This document shows, piece after piece, positions 1 through 14,800 of a DNA stretch of 64,000 nucleotides. Position numbers and translations under genes: made by a program. Each line of letters opens with the position of its first letter. Position 1 is the first letter of the stretch. Origin of the DNA: Nectonema munidae (Eukaryota > Nematomorpha > Nectonematoida > Nectonematidae); the NCBI GenBank assembly GCA_030549495.1, contig JAUIRK010000923.1:372001-436000 (forward strand), read 5' to 3'. A model generated the notes under the pieces. It searched no databases. It was not told the DNA's origin and was given only the letters and a program-made list of their open reading frames with translations.

Positions 1-3000
1 AGTCAGTTGCATATAAAGTTTCAGAGTTAGAGTGTTTCATTTAAAAATAAATAATCTTTGTGATTGTGGATCAATTCCCAAAGGTTCCTTGAAAAACAAA
101 CGCATACGTTTTTTTCAAGGGAATAAATATGCTTTACCTAGCGCTATTATTAAAACTCTTTTTCCCGTTTAAATGGAATTTATCACACATTTCATTACAC
201 ATGTTACATATATATATATTCTATATATATATATTATTTTTCAACCAATCATATAGTTTTTATGAAATAAAACTGCAATTTCAAAGTTAAGTTTTTTGAA
301 CTTTTAGGTAGAATTTTTGAAATGTGGCTTTCAATATGTATGTAAAATATTTTTTGAAAATTTTTATTTTAAGTATATTTTTTAAGCATTTTACGATTTA
401 CACCTTTAAATAAATAATAAGGCTGGCAAGTTCTGGCAAGTTGTCTCCCCGGAGGTCTTGCCAGACCTCTGATATTAATTCACTCTCACATTTTTCCACC
501 TAATTTTTAATAGCCTGAATGTTATATCTTTTTTTTTATATATATAATTTTTTTTGTATAAAATATTTATTTTTGATTCCAAAGATACAATGCATGATGA
601 TGTTTATGCTTGTAAAAACGTTTTTTGTGATATTTTTTGACTTTCATTTCTGCATCTTTTGTATGGATAACAGAGGTAACACACAGTGCTACTCCAATTC
701 AAACAATTTTTTATATCCAATCAGTTTTTATCAACGCTTATCATTTAATACATTCATTTTTGTTTTGATCCCGTAAACTATTGAATATTGTCTGAATAAA
801 TGTCTTCTCCTTCTTCTTCTTCTTCTTCTATAGTAAAATTTAGTAGTCGGAGTCAAGTATTTGGATTATGGCCCTTATCATTAATAAAAAAAACCTAAAT
901 AAACAAAATTTGAATTAGATTTTTTTTATATCAATCAATTTTAGATAAATAAACTTCTCAAAATATGGCTTTGTTAAAAATTTCTTGGCCCACTCCCCCA
1001 TCCAATGACGTAGGCAGGAATTTGAATCATTGGGGGTAGCAAAAACTTTCTATAGCAAAATATTAATTCTCAAGGAGACTAAATTTTCTAAGGAAGTAGG
1101 GGCGGGACTTGGTCTCTGGGTCCCTGGCCCATTTAGAATAATGTTGATCTTGATTTCTGCATCGGCAGTGAGTTGGGAAATTATTAAAGAAGGGGTAGAA
1201 AGTAGACATTGAAGACTAAATTTTATAAACAAACATACAAATTATAAAAGTGCAAAGTTTTTGACAAAAAAGATATCGTAGATCTGCCACCCAAAAAAAG
1301 ATAGTGCACATTTCTTAGAGTAAAATCAAAAGTTTTTTATTTTTTGTCTGAATTATTTTTAAATAGTTTCGAACAAACTACTAAAGAAGCACATTGTGAA
1401 ATCAGGGTGTAATTTTATCAATTTTTTGTTTATTGGTGGATGAGTAAGGTTTTGATTTCGTATCTACTTTTCCAATCGCCATCTTGAAAATAGGGCGGTA
1501 ATATTTGTATTCAAAAAATTATGGCATTTGACTTGAAACTGTCAACACCTGCATTTATTTTAGTTTTTAAATATTTTCTTCCTACCAAATTTTTGATGCT
1601 TCAATTCCAAAAAAACTTGTCTGAGATAAAACGTTCTCTGAAATACTTGTTAAGCCTAATGTCTTTTTGCACATTTTATGAAAGCTTAGAAGCCAGCCCA
1701 TAATAAGCCATAATAAGTGCGGGAGGTCACTATTATCCGGTCCACGTTTTACAGCGTGTATAAAATCAACCCGCACCCAGTTCGCCTCTACAATTTACAT
1801 GATGTGATATGTCATACTCACAACTTTCAACTTGAAAAGAATTCATTGTTTCACAAAAAAAAGGTTCTAATTTTTTTTAAAATTTCGAATAGCTGTGGAG
1901 AAACAAATGATTACCTAAAAATCTATCTCTTCTGGCAAATGGGATCTTATTTGTAGAAGTGGAATTCACGCAACACTAAAGGAGGCACTTGAAGAAGGAT
2001 GCATTTTAAACGCATATACCTTTCAATTTCATATTTTTAAAATTGAATAACTCAGCTCTCCTCCACTCATCAAAATGGAGATTTCTCACTTTAATAGATC
2101 ACACTACATGAATTTTTGTTCATATGAAGTATTTCACCTTCAGCCAAGTATTTGATCAAAATTATCTGAAATTTGATTTTTTTAAACAAATTAAAATAAT
2201 GCATGTTTTTAACTTTTTAAAATGAAAAGAATTCATTTACATTTTATTCGATTATCATAATTTCAAAAAAGCGAAGTCTTAAAACGTTTTTATATGTTAA
2301 TACTTTCAAAAAATTAAAAACAATGGTATATGTATGTATATGCGCGTTTAAACTTCCTTCTTTTGAAATAAATTTTTCCACTCCAAAGAGTTAAAATTTC
2401 TCAAAGTTTTGAAAAGCTTTCGATTTCCTTTAAATTTAAATAAATAAAAAAAGTTTTATTTATTCTTTCGTCTAAATAGTTAAAAAAAAACTAAAAAGAA
2501 ATCTGTTGCTTTTTTTTTATTTCTTCTGTTTCCTGGCCAACACTCTTTTCGAATGTAGGAAGGATGTTTATTGCAAAAATGTGGTAGTAAGGATTCAACA
2601 GCTTGAATTGCTGGGCTGTAAAAGGAATCGCGGAAATCGAATGGGAATTTTTTTTTATCTATCCGTACACTTTCGTTAATTTTCTGTTCTTATCCGCCAA
2701 TACCCGTTTAAACGCGTTAAGCAATACCAGTAAAAGGCGCTTTAAATCTCTCTACTCCTAAAGATCGATGTTAAAAGTTTATCATTGTCACTTTGAAACA
2801 CATGAAAAAAATGTAAGTTTAAATTATTTTCAAACTTGTAAACACTATTTTGTATGTAAAAAGATGTACACTATTTTCGTAATACAAAAGCATCATATTT
2901 TACATTGACCTTTTATTATCAAGATAAAAATCTCCTATAGTCCTAAAACCTAATCTGAAATCTTCTCCTTTTTCAAACAGTGAATGAAGTAAATAAGAAA

Positions 3001-3160
3001 TTATAGAGAAAGTATAAAATAATTTTTGTCCAAAGAACACACCACCATTATTACCCGACATTATACTTGCACTGTAAGCTCTCAATTCCACCACAAGTGC
3101 ACATATTTTATGAAGTCAAATTACCTTGTTTGTAATTCTGATTGCATCAACCTTCTAGCT
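1..3160. other. AT-rich stretch without a recognised gene
   Basis: I see no supported gene here. The stretch holds AT-rich sequence, a short (CTT)n tract near 809-829, AT microsatellites near 209-236, and open frames that are all under 100 codons and look like nothing I know. If the homeobox gene starting at 8819 has 5' exons in the window they could lie here or between 8359 and 8818, but I could not identify any. Confidence 0.5.
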
Positions 3161-5000
3161 CAGGGGTTTTCAAACTGGAGTCCACGTGCCGCGAAGAAGT
3201 TCCATCAGAATCTAGAAGGGAACACTGAGTGAGTCGTTTTTCGCAAAATATGGTCTACATTTTGGATCATTGGCCATTTTTGCCAATAAATCACATTTAA
3301 ATAGAACAAATAAGTTAGTCTTTGAATTGAGTACTATTTTTTTCTTTTATTGCTTTTCATGCCTAATTTGTAAATGTGCATTTTTCTTAATGGCTAAAAA
3401 ATGAAATATGACGACTCACACTTGAAATTTCGTTTTACTGCATTAACGTCTGGTGGGGAACAGGAACATAAACGTCCTTTGTGTTATGAAGTGTTAGCAT
3501 CCACTTTTTTTAAGCCCGTTAGCTTGCTCTGGTCGTGAAGCATGCAAGTTCGGGAAATAAAATAATTGTTTGGACCATTACACAAATTCATGTTTGATAA
3601 ATAACATCTGAAAGTTTTTGCAAAATATTAAGTATGGTTTGAAAAGTTTCAAAAAATATCTTTTGTCAAAATGTCCCACAACATAGCAGAACAGTTGATA
3701 TAGCCTTGCTGCAAAGATATATTGAGTGTGCTAAGAAGTTGTAAAGTTGAAGCATACCTTCCTGTCAAACGATACCGTTAGAAAGCTAATAGAAGAGATG
3801 TCTGATGACATGTCAGACATGGTTTTATTGATTCGGAATTTAATTTTCAATTTTTTTGCTCAAATTGATGAAACGATGGATGCTGCAAACTTGTCTCAGC
3901 CTTGCGTTTACGTACAATATGTATATGACAAGAATCTGGTAGACAACTTTTTATTTCAATAGAACAACTGTAAGAGAAATATTTGACAAAGTGATAAACT
4001 TTTTTACAGCACATGGTATTAAGTCGGAATCTGGCTAAGCAAAAATCTCCAGATGTATTGGTACTCAGTGCGCCGAGACATAAAACCATACCTGATGAGT
4101 TAAAAAATGTTTTCAATGAACTCATTTAAACAGGATATTTCTTTAAAGCAAATGCTTCAAATCTTGTTTGTTTTCAAATTTGGAAAACTCTTGCTGCACT
4201 CAAACGTGAGGTGGCTTTCCAAAGACAAATTTTCCAAGCGATACTATGGGAAGAAATCCAACAATTTCTAGAAGGCGAACTAGACATTCATGTTGAATTT
4301 TTTCATGTCTGCTTTCGTATATTTCTATCATTTTTAGTGAACATATTTCCATATATGAATTTTTTAACCTTGCGTTTCAAGGAAAAGAGATCAGAGTACT
4401 CCATTGTAATAAAAAAATGACATCTTTTGAAATGAAGCTGGGATAATTGAATTCTTTGACAAGAAAAATTTTGCTCGATGTTTGAACATATTTGTTGATG
4501 AAAATAAGATTTTCATAAATAAAAATGTCGCTAAAAACATAAAACACCATGTATCATGTGTCACACACGTATCATGAAGAAATTTCTCTATATTTCCTCT
4601 ACAAAAATTTGAAAAATACTATCAATTTATCAAAAACCCGTTTATAAACTCAATTAGTAATCTGGTCTCAGAAGACTTATGTAAAGAACAGTTTATTGAT
4701 TTGGAATGATTGAGGAGGTGTCAAACACGTTTTTCTGAAATATCTCATAGCGATTTTTCGATTGAAATGGGAGAGTCATATGGTTGCAAAGATTGCTCTG
4801 AAAGCTTTAATTTGATTTGCCACTACATATGAGTCTGAGCAAGTACTTTCCATACTACTTGCCATTGAAACCAAATCCCGAAACAGATTGGAAGTGAGTA
4901 ATGATAGAGAGTTGAATTTGCCAAAACAGAACCAAATTTAGACAAACTGGTTTAGACAAAGACGGTGCATCCATCCCATTGAGATTTGGATTGTTCAGAC
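3161..5000 (+). mobile_element. Decayed hAT transposon, ZBED/SCAND3 (Charlie-like) type
   Basis: The left end begins CAGGGGTTTTCAAACTGG, a typical hAT terminus. Behind it are transposase remnants in several frames. Near 3402-3530 there is a stretch resembling the segment after the BED finger (CYEVLAST). At 3747-3962 comes NDTVRKLIEEMSDDMSDMV followed by an IDETMDAANLSQP segment, like the D-E-S-T-D region of ZBED/SCAND3 proteins. At about 4800-4925 comes TYESEQVLSILLAIETKSRN, the hAT C-terminal dimerisation motif. The order of these blocks matches the family. The copy is a fossil with many stops and frame changes. The right terminus was not found, so the end coordinate is approximate. Confidence 0.75.
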
Positions 5001-6612
5001 AATTTTTGAATAAACATTTGTGTCGATTTTTTAGTACAGTAGTTTATATGTTGATTTATTTTTTTAAATGAGACCCCGAACTATTAAAAAATTATAGTTC
5101 GACCGCTATGCCGAAATTTTTTAGAAAGTTTGTCAACAATTCTTCAAGCTTAACAAGGGAACAAAATAATTCATAGATGATAGATCACTACCCATCAGAT
5201 GTAATTAAGACTTTATCCCTCCTTATTGCTATTTACCTTATTGAAACGGATGGTCACAGTCTATCTGTATAGTCTAAGAAAGTTTTATACCGTGATTAAA
5301 AATGTTATCCTTTGTAAATCTTTAGGGAGCTAAATTTTTGGCTGAACTGATTTTATATATGGTGTTCGAAGTTTAAACATATGTGTCTTCTAAAGAGTAT
5401 ATGGAAGGGATTGTATTAGAGGACTCATTGTTAATGCAGTCAGACCTCATTTATCCCACAGCAGATTATTCGATAACCCCCTAATCCGATGCAATATTGA
5501 TTAGGAGCTAAAAGATAAATCTCAGCCTCTCATCTCCCTAATTGTCAACAAGCCTGGTTCATATCAAATGAATTGGTTAGGTGGATTGATTACTCTCTAC
5601 TGAAATGCATTGTTGCTTAAAATTAAATTTTAAAATTTTAGCAACGAAATGTTAACAAGCTTGATTTGTAACATAGAAAAACAAAGAATCATCTTATATA
5701 TTCTTCATATTCTACCTAAACATATATTCAGAAAGTAAAGTAAATTGTTTGAAAATTTATTTAGGATATGGGTCTGACAGGTATGTTCCTGTGAATTTAA
5801 ATTTGGCCATTTTAAATAGAAATTGACGATTTAAAATTTTTGGAAGAAATATTCTATAAACTTTAAATTTATATAAATTGGCTATTCCAATCCCTATGTT
5901 ATACGCTAAAAATTACATGAAAATGTTATTATTTGTACTAAGTTTTATAAACAAAAATTTTAAGCAAAGTGTAAAAACATTGCCAACTTTAGTTAGAATT
6001 TAGTAAACTTTACTAACTCTAAGTGTTTAACCAACTCACTTTATTAACTAATTCAAAACTTGCTTAAGTAACTGATCAATTATAGCTAACGATATCCTTA
6101 TTTTACTGACTAATTACCCTAGTAAATAAACTAGCTGAACCAATTAAATATTTAAGCTAGAGTTTCAATCAACCAATCAGTTATTTAGATAGCTTCTTTG
6201 TTAGTTCGCTAGTTAGTTGATTGGTCAATGAGTTAGCTAGGCAGTTCCCTTTAAATGATATAGTGCATATATTTTGTTAAATAAAAAAATTTAATTTACA
6301 AAAAAATTCATTTTATTAGTTACGATAATTTATAAAAATTTTTTTATAAAGTTAAGCAGAAACAATTTTTCAAAGGTGGGGAGGGGGGGTGACGAAAACT
6401 CACTCTTCGTTTTTAAAGATAATGTTTAATTCTTTGGGGAATAAATTTGACCTCTTCAATTAGGCACTTTTCTGTTATCTCCCCCCCCCCTATAAAATTT
6501 TTTTTTAATGAATGATTTACTTGTTTATTGTTTCATCAATATTTATCTGATTATTATTATGATATAATATCATTTAGAATTTTTTTAGAGTGGGAAGGAG
6601 ATAACAGAGATA
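5001..6612. other. Intergenic, nothing recognised
   Basis: AT-rich sequence with a G-rich run near 6376-6391 and a poly-C run near 6480-6490. No exon, transposon end or RNA gene could be supported. Confidence 0.5.
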
Positions 6613-8141
6613 CAGTGGTACCTCGGTTTTAGACCACAATTCGTTCCTACAAAGTGTTCGAAAAGCGATTTGGTCGAACACCGAATCACTTATTCCCATA
6701 AGAATTGATGTAAAAGCAAATAATCCGTTCTCAAACACCAAATCAACTGCACTGTTCATGTAAGTAGGACTTTGTACCAACAAATCATCTAAAATAATCT
6801 TTGTACCAACTGTCTTACTAAAAGGAAAAATTAAAGAAAAAATCTTTATTCATAACATACAACAGGTGAATAACAGACAGAGCAAGTTACTACTCAGAAG
6901 TAGAGCCCTCTTCTATAGCAACTTTTTGGGAATCAAAGTCTTCATTTTGTTCTACAACTAATCCTTGTTTTTTCGGCTCAGGTAGGATTTGCTTTGGAGT
7001 ATCTGTTCTTTTTCACTAAAAATTTTTCCAGTGTTTGTTGTTTTTGTCTGATCTTTAATATATTTTTTTTAAAAATTAGTCATCACATTGTCATTGAAGA
7101 TGTTTACTGTTCTGTTTGTATTCACCGTGTTTCCACACATCAAAAGAATCAACCTGTCTTTCATGGGTTTATGACCTGGTAGCGCTTTTTCCTCTTTTGT
7201 CATATAAGTGCGGTTTGGCAACTTTTTCTAAAATAAACAAACGTGTTTAGTCTCCATTAAAAACCGGTTCTAGGAGAAAACCTTCCGCCTTTATGAAATC
7301 ATTAAACTCTTTTTAAACTTCTCTGCTCCTTCCTTCTTTGAACTTTCCGCCTCTCCATATTTAACACTTTTTCACAGACACGAGCAATAACTTTTCAACT
7401 TCTTCAATAATTATCCGTGGTCTTTGTTTACTAATCACTTTAGATCCTTTTGCAACATGAGCAGCTTTAATAATATTCACTTTATTTTTCAAAAGCGTTG
7501 ATAATGTAGATTTCGGTATGTCATACTCTGACGCAAGATTGCAAGCTTTATCAAAGCTTTCGTTAAGATTCGTTTTTCGTTTAAGATTGCAAGATTGCAA
7601 TTTTCATATTTTGCTATTCTTTAGTTAGAAGACATAATTAGCACTGTATCAAAATAATATGTCATAAAAATTGCATCTTATAAGCTCTTACCTACTAAGA
7701 GAAAAAGAAAGAAAACGCAAGTAAGTGACAAGTGTCAATTATAAAAAGTGAGAGTAGTGATTTGTTATGTGCAGAATGATTAGTATATATGTTATGTGCA
7801 CTGTTAGTATATTATATCTCAAACATAGTTCTGAAATGCCTCGTCGGGAATAGACGTATAATGTGGTATGTTTTATGTAAATATTGGATGTCAGTTGTTC
7901 ACGTGTGTGTCCATCTATTCAATTGAGAGGAAAGAAGTTTGTAATGCTCTTCTATGTAACATCAAAACCTTATTATTTCTGCGCGTTTCTATTCCTTGAA
8001 AATTTGCGCTCATCACGTGTTTGGAAGCTGGTTCAATACCGAATTCTGTTCGAAAAAGGAAACAATTTTGGTTCGGTCTTTTTTTGACCGAAAACCGAAT
8101 TGTACGAGAACCCGAGACGTTCGAAAACCGAGGTTCCACTC
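6613..8141 (-). mobile_element. Decayed pogo/Tigger-type DNA transposon
   Basis: Inverted termini begin CAGTGGTACCTCGGTTTT on the left and, on the other strand at the right, GAGTGGAACCTCGGTTTT, and both sides are flanked by TA, the Tc1/mariner-pogo target. The minus strand at 7361-7600 carries a CENP-B/Tigger-like helix-turn-helix (EYDIPKSTLSTLLKNKVNII). Further along, at about 7110-7270, there are DDE-domain remnants including KKLPNRTYMTKEEKALPG and KDRLILLMCGNT, which match the jerky/Tigger pattern. Subterminal sequence repeats the GTTCGAAAACCGA theme. The transposase is broken by stops. The TA flanks and termini make the boundaries reliable to a base or two. Confidence 0.85.
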
Positions 8142-8221
8142 TATATAATTTCACTTTATATACATACATAACATTGCTTTTTAAAAAAAATTTTAGAGTG
8201 AGATTTTTTGAGTACCCTTAA

Positions 8222-8354
8222 CCCATTAAGTCCCAATGTTCCCATTCGGGAACATAAGTAATTTCTTCTTCATCTGCTTTTTTCAATGACTTTGAATATA
8301 AATCTTCTGCGTTTTTTTTAGATATCCTCTGATTTCTATATGGTACTTAATGGG
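8222..8354. mobile_element. piggyBac-like MITE, copy 1
   Basis: A 133-bp element between two TTAA sites (8218-8221 and 8355-8358). Its ends begin CCCATTAAG on both strands. The interior shares the block CTTTTTTCAATGACTTTG with copies at 12880-13009 and 63234-63363. TTAA duplication with CCC termini is the piggyBac signature; no coding capacity. Confidence 0.8.
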
Positions 8355-8358
8355 TTAA

Positions 8359-8818
8359 TTACCTCAAGATAATTCTTTTTCTAAATATATTCATGGAGAC
8401 GCACGCCTAGTTATTTCATTGCATGCATGCACACTCACTACTGATCCATCAAACATTTGAGTTTAGCGAAAAAAGCAAGCACAAATTCTGCACATATTTA
8501 ATTATCATCTTAATTAAAGGTATGTTTGTTTGTTTTAGCTTTTAAAAAAAAGCGATAACCACCACGATGAGTGTGGAAGGCATGCGGGACACATCGTAGC
8601 AGGCGTGCACTAAAAATCGCAGTGCTGATGTTTTGCAAGCAATGATTTGCATATTCACTTCAACCTGGCTGACTTGAAAGATTATTTATGTTGATGGCAA
8701 AAAGAAAACTTACAGGCGTTCAGCACTTAAACACTCTTTGTGTGTTCAAATAATATCATTACTTGATTTGAATGTAAAAAGCTTTTCCCACTCTTCTATC
8801 AACCTAAATCATTTTAAG
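8359..8818. other. Sequence just upstream of the homeobox exon
   Basis: Probably intron or upstream sequence of the homeobox gene. The last 30 bases before 8819 are pyrimidine-rich and end in AG, as expected of a splice acceptor. I searched for an N-terminal exon with a TN (eh1-like) motif and did not see one. Confidence 0.45.
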
Positions 8819-11800
8819 ATGGCGTCGATGACAGCTTGAACAAGAAGGAAAAAAAGAAGAGGTTTCGAGCCGCATTTTCTCATTCCCAGGTCCTGGAGCT
8901 GGAAAAGATTTTCACTTGTCAGAAGTATTTGACTGGAGCTGAAAGAGCAAAGCTCGCCCAAACCCTCCACTTGACTGAATCCCAGGTAAAATAAACGCAA
9001 CCATTTCCCTCAAAACTTAAGTAGAAAAATGATAAAATAAACTAAATAGCAAACAAATTCCAATCGTGAAGCTTACTAGTCCCATCTTGAAGTTAAAAAG
9101 CCACAGACACTAAAATTATATTCTGCTCTGCATTTCATTTGACATATAATATATATTAAATGTGAGATGAAGTGAAATTTTTTTTACTTTTTATAATAAA
9201 ATTTGCTCCGTGTTTGATTGGACATGATAATGCAGAAGGGGATATAATCGTCTAAAATAGTTCAATACTTTCAATGGCTTCTAAAGGTTTGTATGTAGAA
9301 GTTGGGTATTCCAATCAGACCTATACTTTCTATGATCAACTCTAATTATTATCATAAAGTCGCTAAATTTAAACCTGTGCTAGACTACTATAGTAAAAAT
9401 AGGGTGAAAGATAGCTTTACGTTTGTTGAAGAGTTTAAGGATCTGGCGGTCAATAGTACGTATCACTTCATGGCATCTCTTGATCTTAATAGTTTATTTA
9501 CTAACATTCCACTTGAAGAAACTATGAGCATTTGCTCAAATTTTTTGTATAATTCAAATGATGAAAAACCCAGAAATCGATAGAAGTACACTGGAATATT
9601 TAATTAAGTTCGCAACAAAAATGTAGAATTTAGTTTTAATGATATGATATATAAACAGGTTGATGGGAAAGCTATGGGATCCCCACTTGGGCCAACTCTA
9701 GCCAATATTTTTCTTGGATTTTATGAGGAAGTCTTTTTGAATTATGTTAAAAAGAAATGAATATAACTTATATTATAAGCGTTATGTTGATGCCATTTTT
9801 TGATTTGCCAAGATGAAAAAGTTTGTAACACATTGCTTGCTCATTATAATAGTCTTCACAAGAATTTAAAATTTACTCTAGAAAAAAGTGATAGATAATA
9901 AAATATCAATTTGGATGTTGAAATTAACAAATTAAATGATAAAGATTTTGCTAAAAGTCTCTATATTATTAAGCCAAGCTCTTCTCAACAGTATCTGAGA
10001 TATGATTCTTTTTCACCTAGAAGATACAAAATAAATTGGTTAAATGCTTGATCAATAGAATTTGTAAAATATCTAGCCCCCAGTTTTTGAAGTATGACAT
10101 AAATCGTGTAAAAGGAATTTTGTTAAAGAACAGATACCCAGCACATTTTATCAAAAAATATGTTGATGAAGAATTAAGTAAAAACAATAAAGTCGTTGAA
10201 AGCAGAAAAGTTTACCTTTCCTGGGAGATGTAGTTTCCAACAAATATGATAATATTTTGAAAAAATTGGTTAAAAATGTTGCCCCTTCTAATAATAATTT
10301 AAGGTTGATATATTAAACTAATAGAATGTTTTCAAGATGTTATTTCAAATTTTGATAAAAACGATTTAATTTATAAATTTAATTGTGGATGTGGACAGAG
10401 GCGTAGCTAGTGGGGGGCGCCAGGAAGGGGGGGGGGGGGGGGTTCCGCCCAATTTTTAGTTTAAATTTTCTGTTCAATTTAATCGATTCCAGTTTTTTGT
10501 GACTGTTTATTTTGCTGAGAGAAAAGCCAGAAAAGTTAAATTATGAAGTTATTGCACTTTGTTTCTCCTAATTTTTCTGCATTTAAACGAAATAAATTTA
10601 TGTTCCATCATTTTTTTATATTTTGTTTCTTATTTCATTTTTGAGGATTGAAATTTCTTTTAGCTATGAGATGTATAGAAACCGCAGTTTATTTTGTAAT
10701 TACATCTCATTTTTTACTTTTATTGTTAGTTAAAATTGTTAACAAGATGAGCTCTCTCAATGACTCCTTTAAAATTATTTCTGACCCCAGCCGTCTACCT
10801 TGAAGACCCTAACTACAATCAAGTCTTCGCCTGACCGTTAGCGTAAGGACTTGAATTTTTGGAGGCTTTTGAAACTCAACGTCATAAATGGCGGCAGATT
10901 TTACAACCGCCCCGGGCGGCAAAAGTGTTACCTACGCCTCTGATTAGAAGTATTACTAGTGTTTACAGTTAATTGATTAGGTTCGACTAAAAATAACAAA
11001 TTTACCGCTACAAGTTTGTCAAAACTTTGCCTTTAAACTTAATTTTAATATTTAAAGTTTTAACCATAACATTTGGCACTATGCTTGTAAAATAAAATTA
11101 GTGGTGTGACAATTGAGTAAAAATTATTTGTTTTCATTGATAAAATGACTACAATCAAGAAGAATATTTTTTCTTTAAAAAAATGTTACTCCATTGGACG
11201 CAGAATAAAAATTATAAATATATCTCCTCCACAAGAAATATCTCACTCCTTTATAAAAGTATTGTCTAAACATTTAGATATACACTTTTTACTTCTAAAT
11301 TGTTGTTTTTTAGTTTGAATTTATTTTTTTTCCTAAATAGTCTTTTTCCAATTCTAAGTTGTCTTTTTTGAGTCATAAATGGTCTTTTTTCAATTTTATT
11401 TTGTATTTCAGAAAGAGCGTTTAGAATTTAAAAAAGATAATTTAGAACTTAAAAAAGTTAAAATGGTATATATATAGTGGTCTAGCGAAAGTCGTATACT
11501 TTGTATGTATGTTGGACGCAATCAGATATTTTTGAACGAGGCGTCAAAAACTAAAAGAATTTTTGCTATTAGCAAAAGACCTTAATTCAACTCTGAAAAT
11601 AAAATTTTTTATAAATCTTGTTTTCAAAAAGAAATTAAAAATTTTGATTTTTTTATTAAAAATTGAATTAATTAAAAAGTTTAAAAATTTTTAACATATG
11701 TGCCCCCCAGAGCATCAATGGTTGTTAGGGTGTACCTCTCAGCTTAACAGTTGAAGGTCAGGGGTTCGATCCCCAAGGCTCCCAATTCTAAAAACAAATT

Positions 11801-14800
11801 CACTAAAACTGTGATTAACCATCTTAAGCATAATGCGAGCATATAGCCTTACGGCTGAAAGTGCTTTGATATCTCAAACCAAACAACATAAGTGCCCTCC
11901 CTGCCTCTGGTTGCGTCGTCCTTGTTGTATACACTTTAAAGTTTATCCCTTCTTTTTATCTCCCATGATCTTGCCAGACCACTGATATATAGATACTCGG
12001 GAAGATTTTGACTACGACATTTTGCTTAACAGATATTTTGCCGATTACCATTATAAAATTTTATTATCTTTTAATTCAATTGTGTTTTTCTTTCTTTTTT
12101 TATACATCTATTTATTATATGTTATTGATTTCGTTATGGCAAACACTCCACCTCGAATTTGGTATATAAGTTCTCTTAAAAATACATTCTGACATCCAAT
12201 TTCACGCAAACATGCTCAGAACATAGTAAAATTAAAATAACTAAATTTAATTTATTCAATCCCACATGTTCTCAGAGTTTTTCCCATTTCACAACAATCT
12301 TTTGCGCTATATATAGGCTTGTGAGATGTCCAGGTTTTGACGTCACTTACCAATGGAATCCTATAATAAGATTTTATAAGAATCCTGGTTTTTCGTCACT
12401 CACTATCTCTCCTATGGCAAAAAAAAGGAGTTCAGAAAAATTGAGCTCCAAACGTAATGATTTATCTCCTTTTTTAGTATAAAAACTCATCGTTTACCTT
12501 TAAAGTATTTTTCATATTAATTATATTTTTGTTAGAAACATAAATTCCAACATTCACGAACTTTTTCTTCATTCTTTTTCTTATTTTAACATTCACTGTA
12601 GAAGAATTCCTATTCTTACATTCACGAACTATTTCTAACATTCAAGAACTAAGTTTTTTGAATACCATTTTTGTCCCTGTTTGATAGCGCAAAATCTGAC
12701 AGCCATATAACTATACAGAGTATGCAACATCCTAAAAATAGAAATGATGAAGTTGTGAAAAAGTTTATATTTTAGCTCATTTTGGTCCAGATCGGGAGAA
12801 TATTAAGGTGAACAAAAAGAATTCAGCGTTTGTGTACACATATCGTTGAAAAATGAGACAAAAATGATTTTGATCTTAACCGATTTACGACCAATGTTCC
12901 TATTTTGGAACATAAGTAATTTCATCTTCGTCTGCTTTTTTCAATGACTTTGAATATAAATCGTCTGCGTTTTTTTAGATATCGTCCGCTTTGCTTGGCC
13001 TTAAATGGGTTAATAAAGCCACTCTACAAAAAAAACACAAGAAGTTTAAGCATAAACAAGATATCTAACGTCGTAATTAATTAAAAAATGTTAAACTTTT
13101 CTAAAATATTCAAAACAACACATCAGAACATAGAATATCATCGAAAGAGTAAAAACGATATTACCTTTTTTAGATTGAATCACCCAAAAAATTGTATACA
13201 AGTGAACATAGCTTATTGCTTATATTGAGATTTGTGACTTTTCGACTTAGAGGATAAAGGCGTTTTCATTAATACTTTGAGGAGCAGAACTTAGAAGAGC
13301 GATAGTCTGGTTGCCTATCCTTTTCAATGAGTTTCTATTTAATGCAACAGAGCACCACTCGTGCACATTGGACTTGAAAGGGTTGATAAATTAAAACACA
13401 CGCATAAAAGGCATGAACAATTTGTTTCAACTGGGAATATTTTGCACATTCAGTATGAAATTCTTAAATTAGACATAACCCCGTATGCATAAAATATTTA
13501 TCAGGCTCAAATCATGGATGTAAAAAATTCGACATTCTAGTAAATAATTGAGCCTTTTTTAAGATTGAGAAGTGGAAAACATTTGTTGACAAAATACTCA
13601 ATGAGTTAAAACTTGAATTTTGCGTTTTACATCGTCTTTTAAAGTTTCGCTATCAACCTTCATACTCTCTTCACTTTTATGAAAATTCACCCATGTTTTT
13701 TTAAGTTTCAAAAATGCATAAAAACAAATTTGAATAGTTAAAATAAAATATTTATCAATGTTCAAAAATTAAAATGTGTGAAAAATCACCCAAATATGGT
13801 ATGAGGGATGAAAACGATTCACTTTCAATTTGATGAAAAACAACTTTCTACACCCAAATTAATTGATTTTTATCCTTATCTTGTTTCACAATATCCGAAA
13901 ATGACATCAGTGAGTTCAAAATTTCAATGCATTTTTCATAAATGCTAGCAAATTTATAGATTGTGAATAGCATTAAGTCAAAGCACATAACAAGACTAAC
14001 AACTGATCATACCAATGAAACTTTGACATTTTCTTCTGCTAAAAAATTAAAGTCGTGATTTTGATGAATTTGTTGAGAAGAGGGGTCAAGTTTATGGAAA
14101 ACGAGAAAAATTTTCGGATTTTTATCCGACCCACAAGAGCTGTGAAATTTAAATATTCAATCTTTTGAAACACTGAAATGGAAAGGCATTAATTAGTTCA
14201 AAATGCGTCAAATGACACATCGACTCGTTCTAGTGTTAAGGAGAAAATGAAGATGAATGATAACAATGTTAGCCACATTTGTGTCAGCTTCAACTTATGG
14301 GGGAGAGGAAGCGAAGCAGAAGTTAGGACGAGGTTCTTTTATCTACTACGATTTTTTCCGAAATGTAAAGCTAAATATTGTCTATAACGAATTTTTGATT
14401 ACACCATAATGAAATCATTCTTCAAAATGAGATTTTTATTTCAACAGTAAAAATCAAATATTTAATTAAATGTTTGCAATACAATAATTCGAGAATAAAA
14501 GTTTTTTGCCGATGATAACTTTCATAAATTTTTTATAAGCTAGATTCTATTTTTCTGAATATTATTATTTAATACATCTAATTTTTAAAGTTGACTGAAA
14601 TTTTCTATATTAAATTCAACTTTAAATGCTATATTAATATACTTAAATCAATTGGTTAAAAATATAGATCTCATGTTTTGAGTTTGACACCGCTGTATTA
14701 GAGTATTCCAAAAATGAATAAAAAAATTTCTTGACACGCATTTTTTACTACAAGTAAATACTGCATGTAAACACTTGAAACAAAAGTGAACGATTCTAAC

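Noticed and set aside
8560-8700. N-terminal exon of the homeobox gene
   Set aside because: Relatively GC-rich with an ATG, but the frame stops after ten codons and no TN motif is seen.
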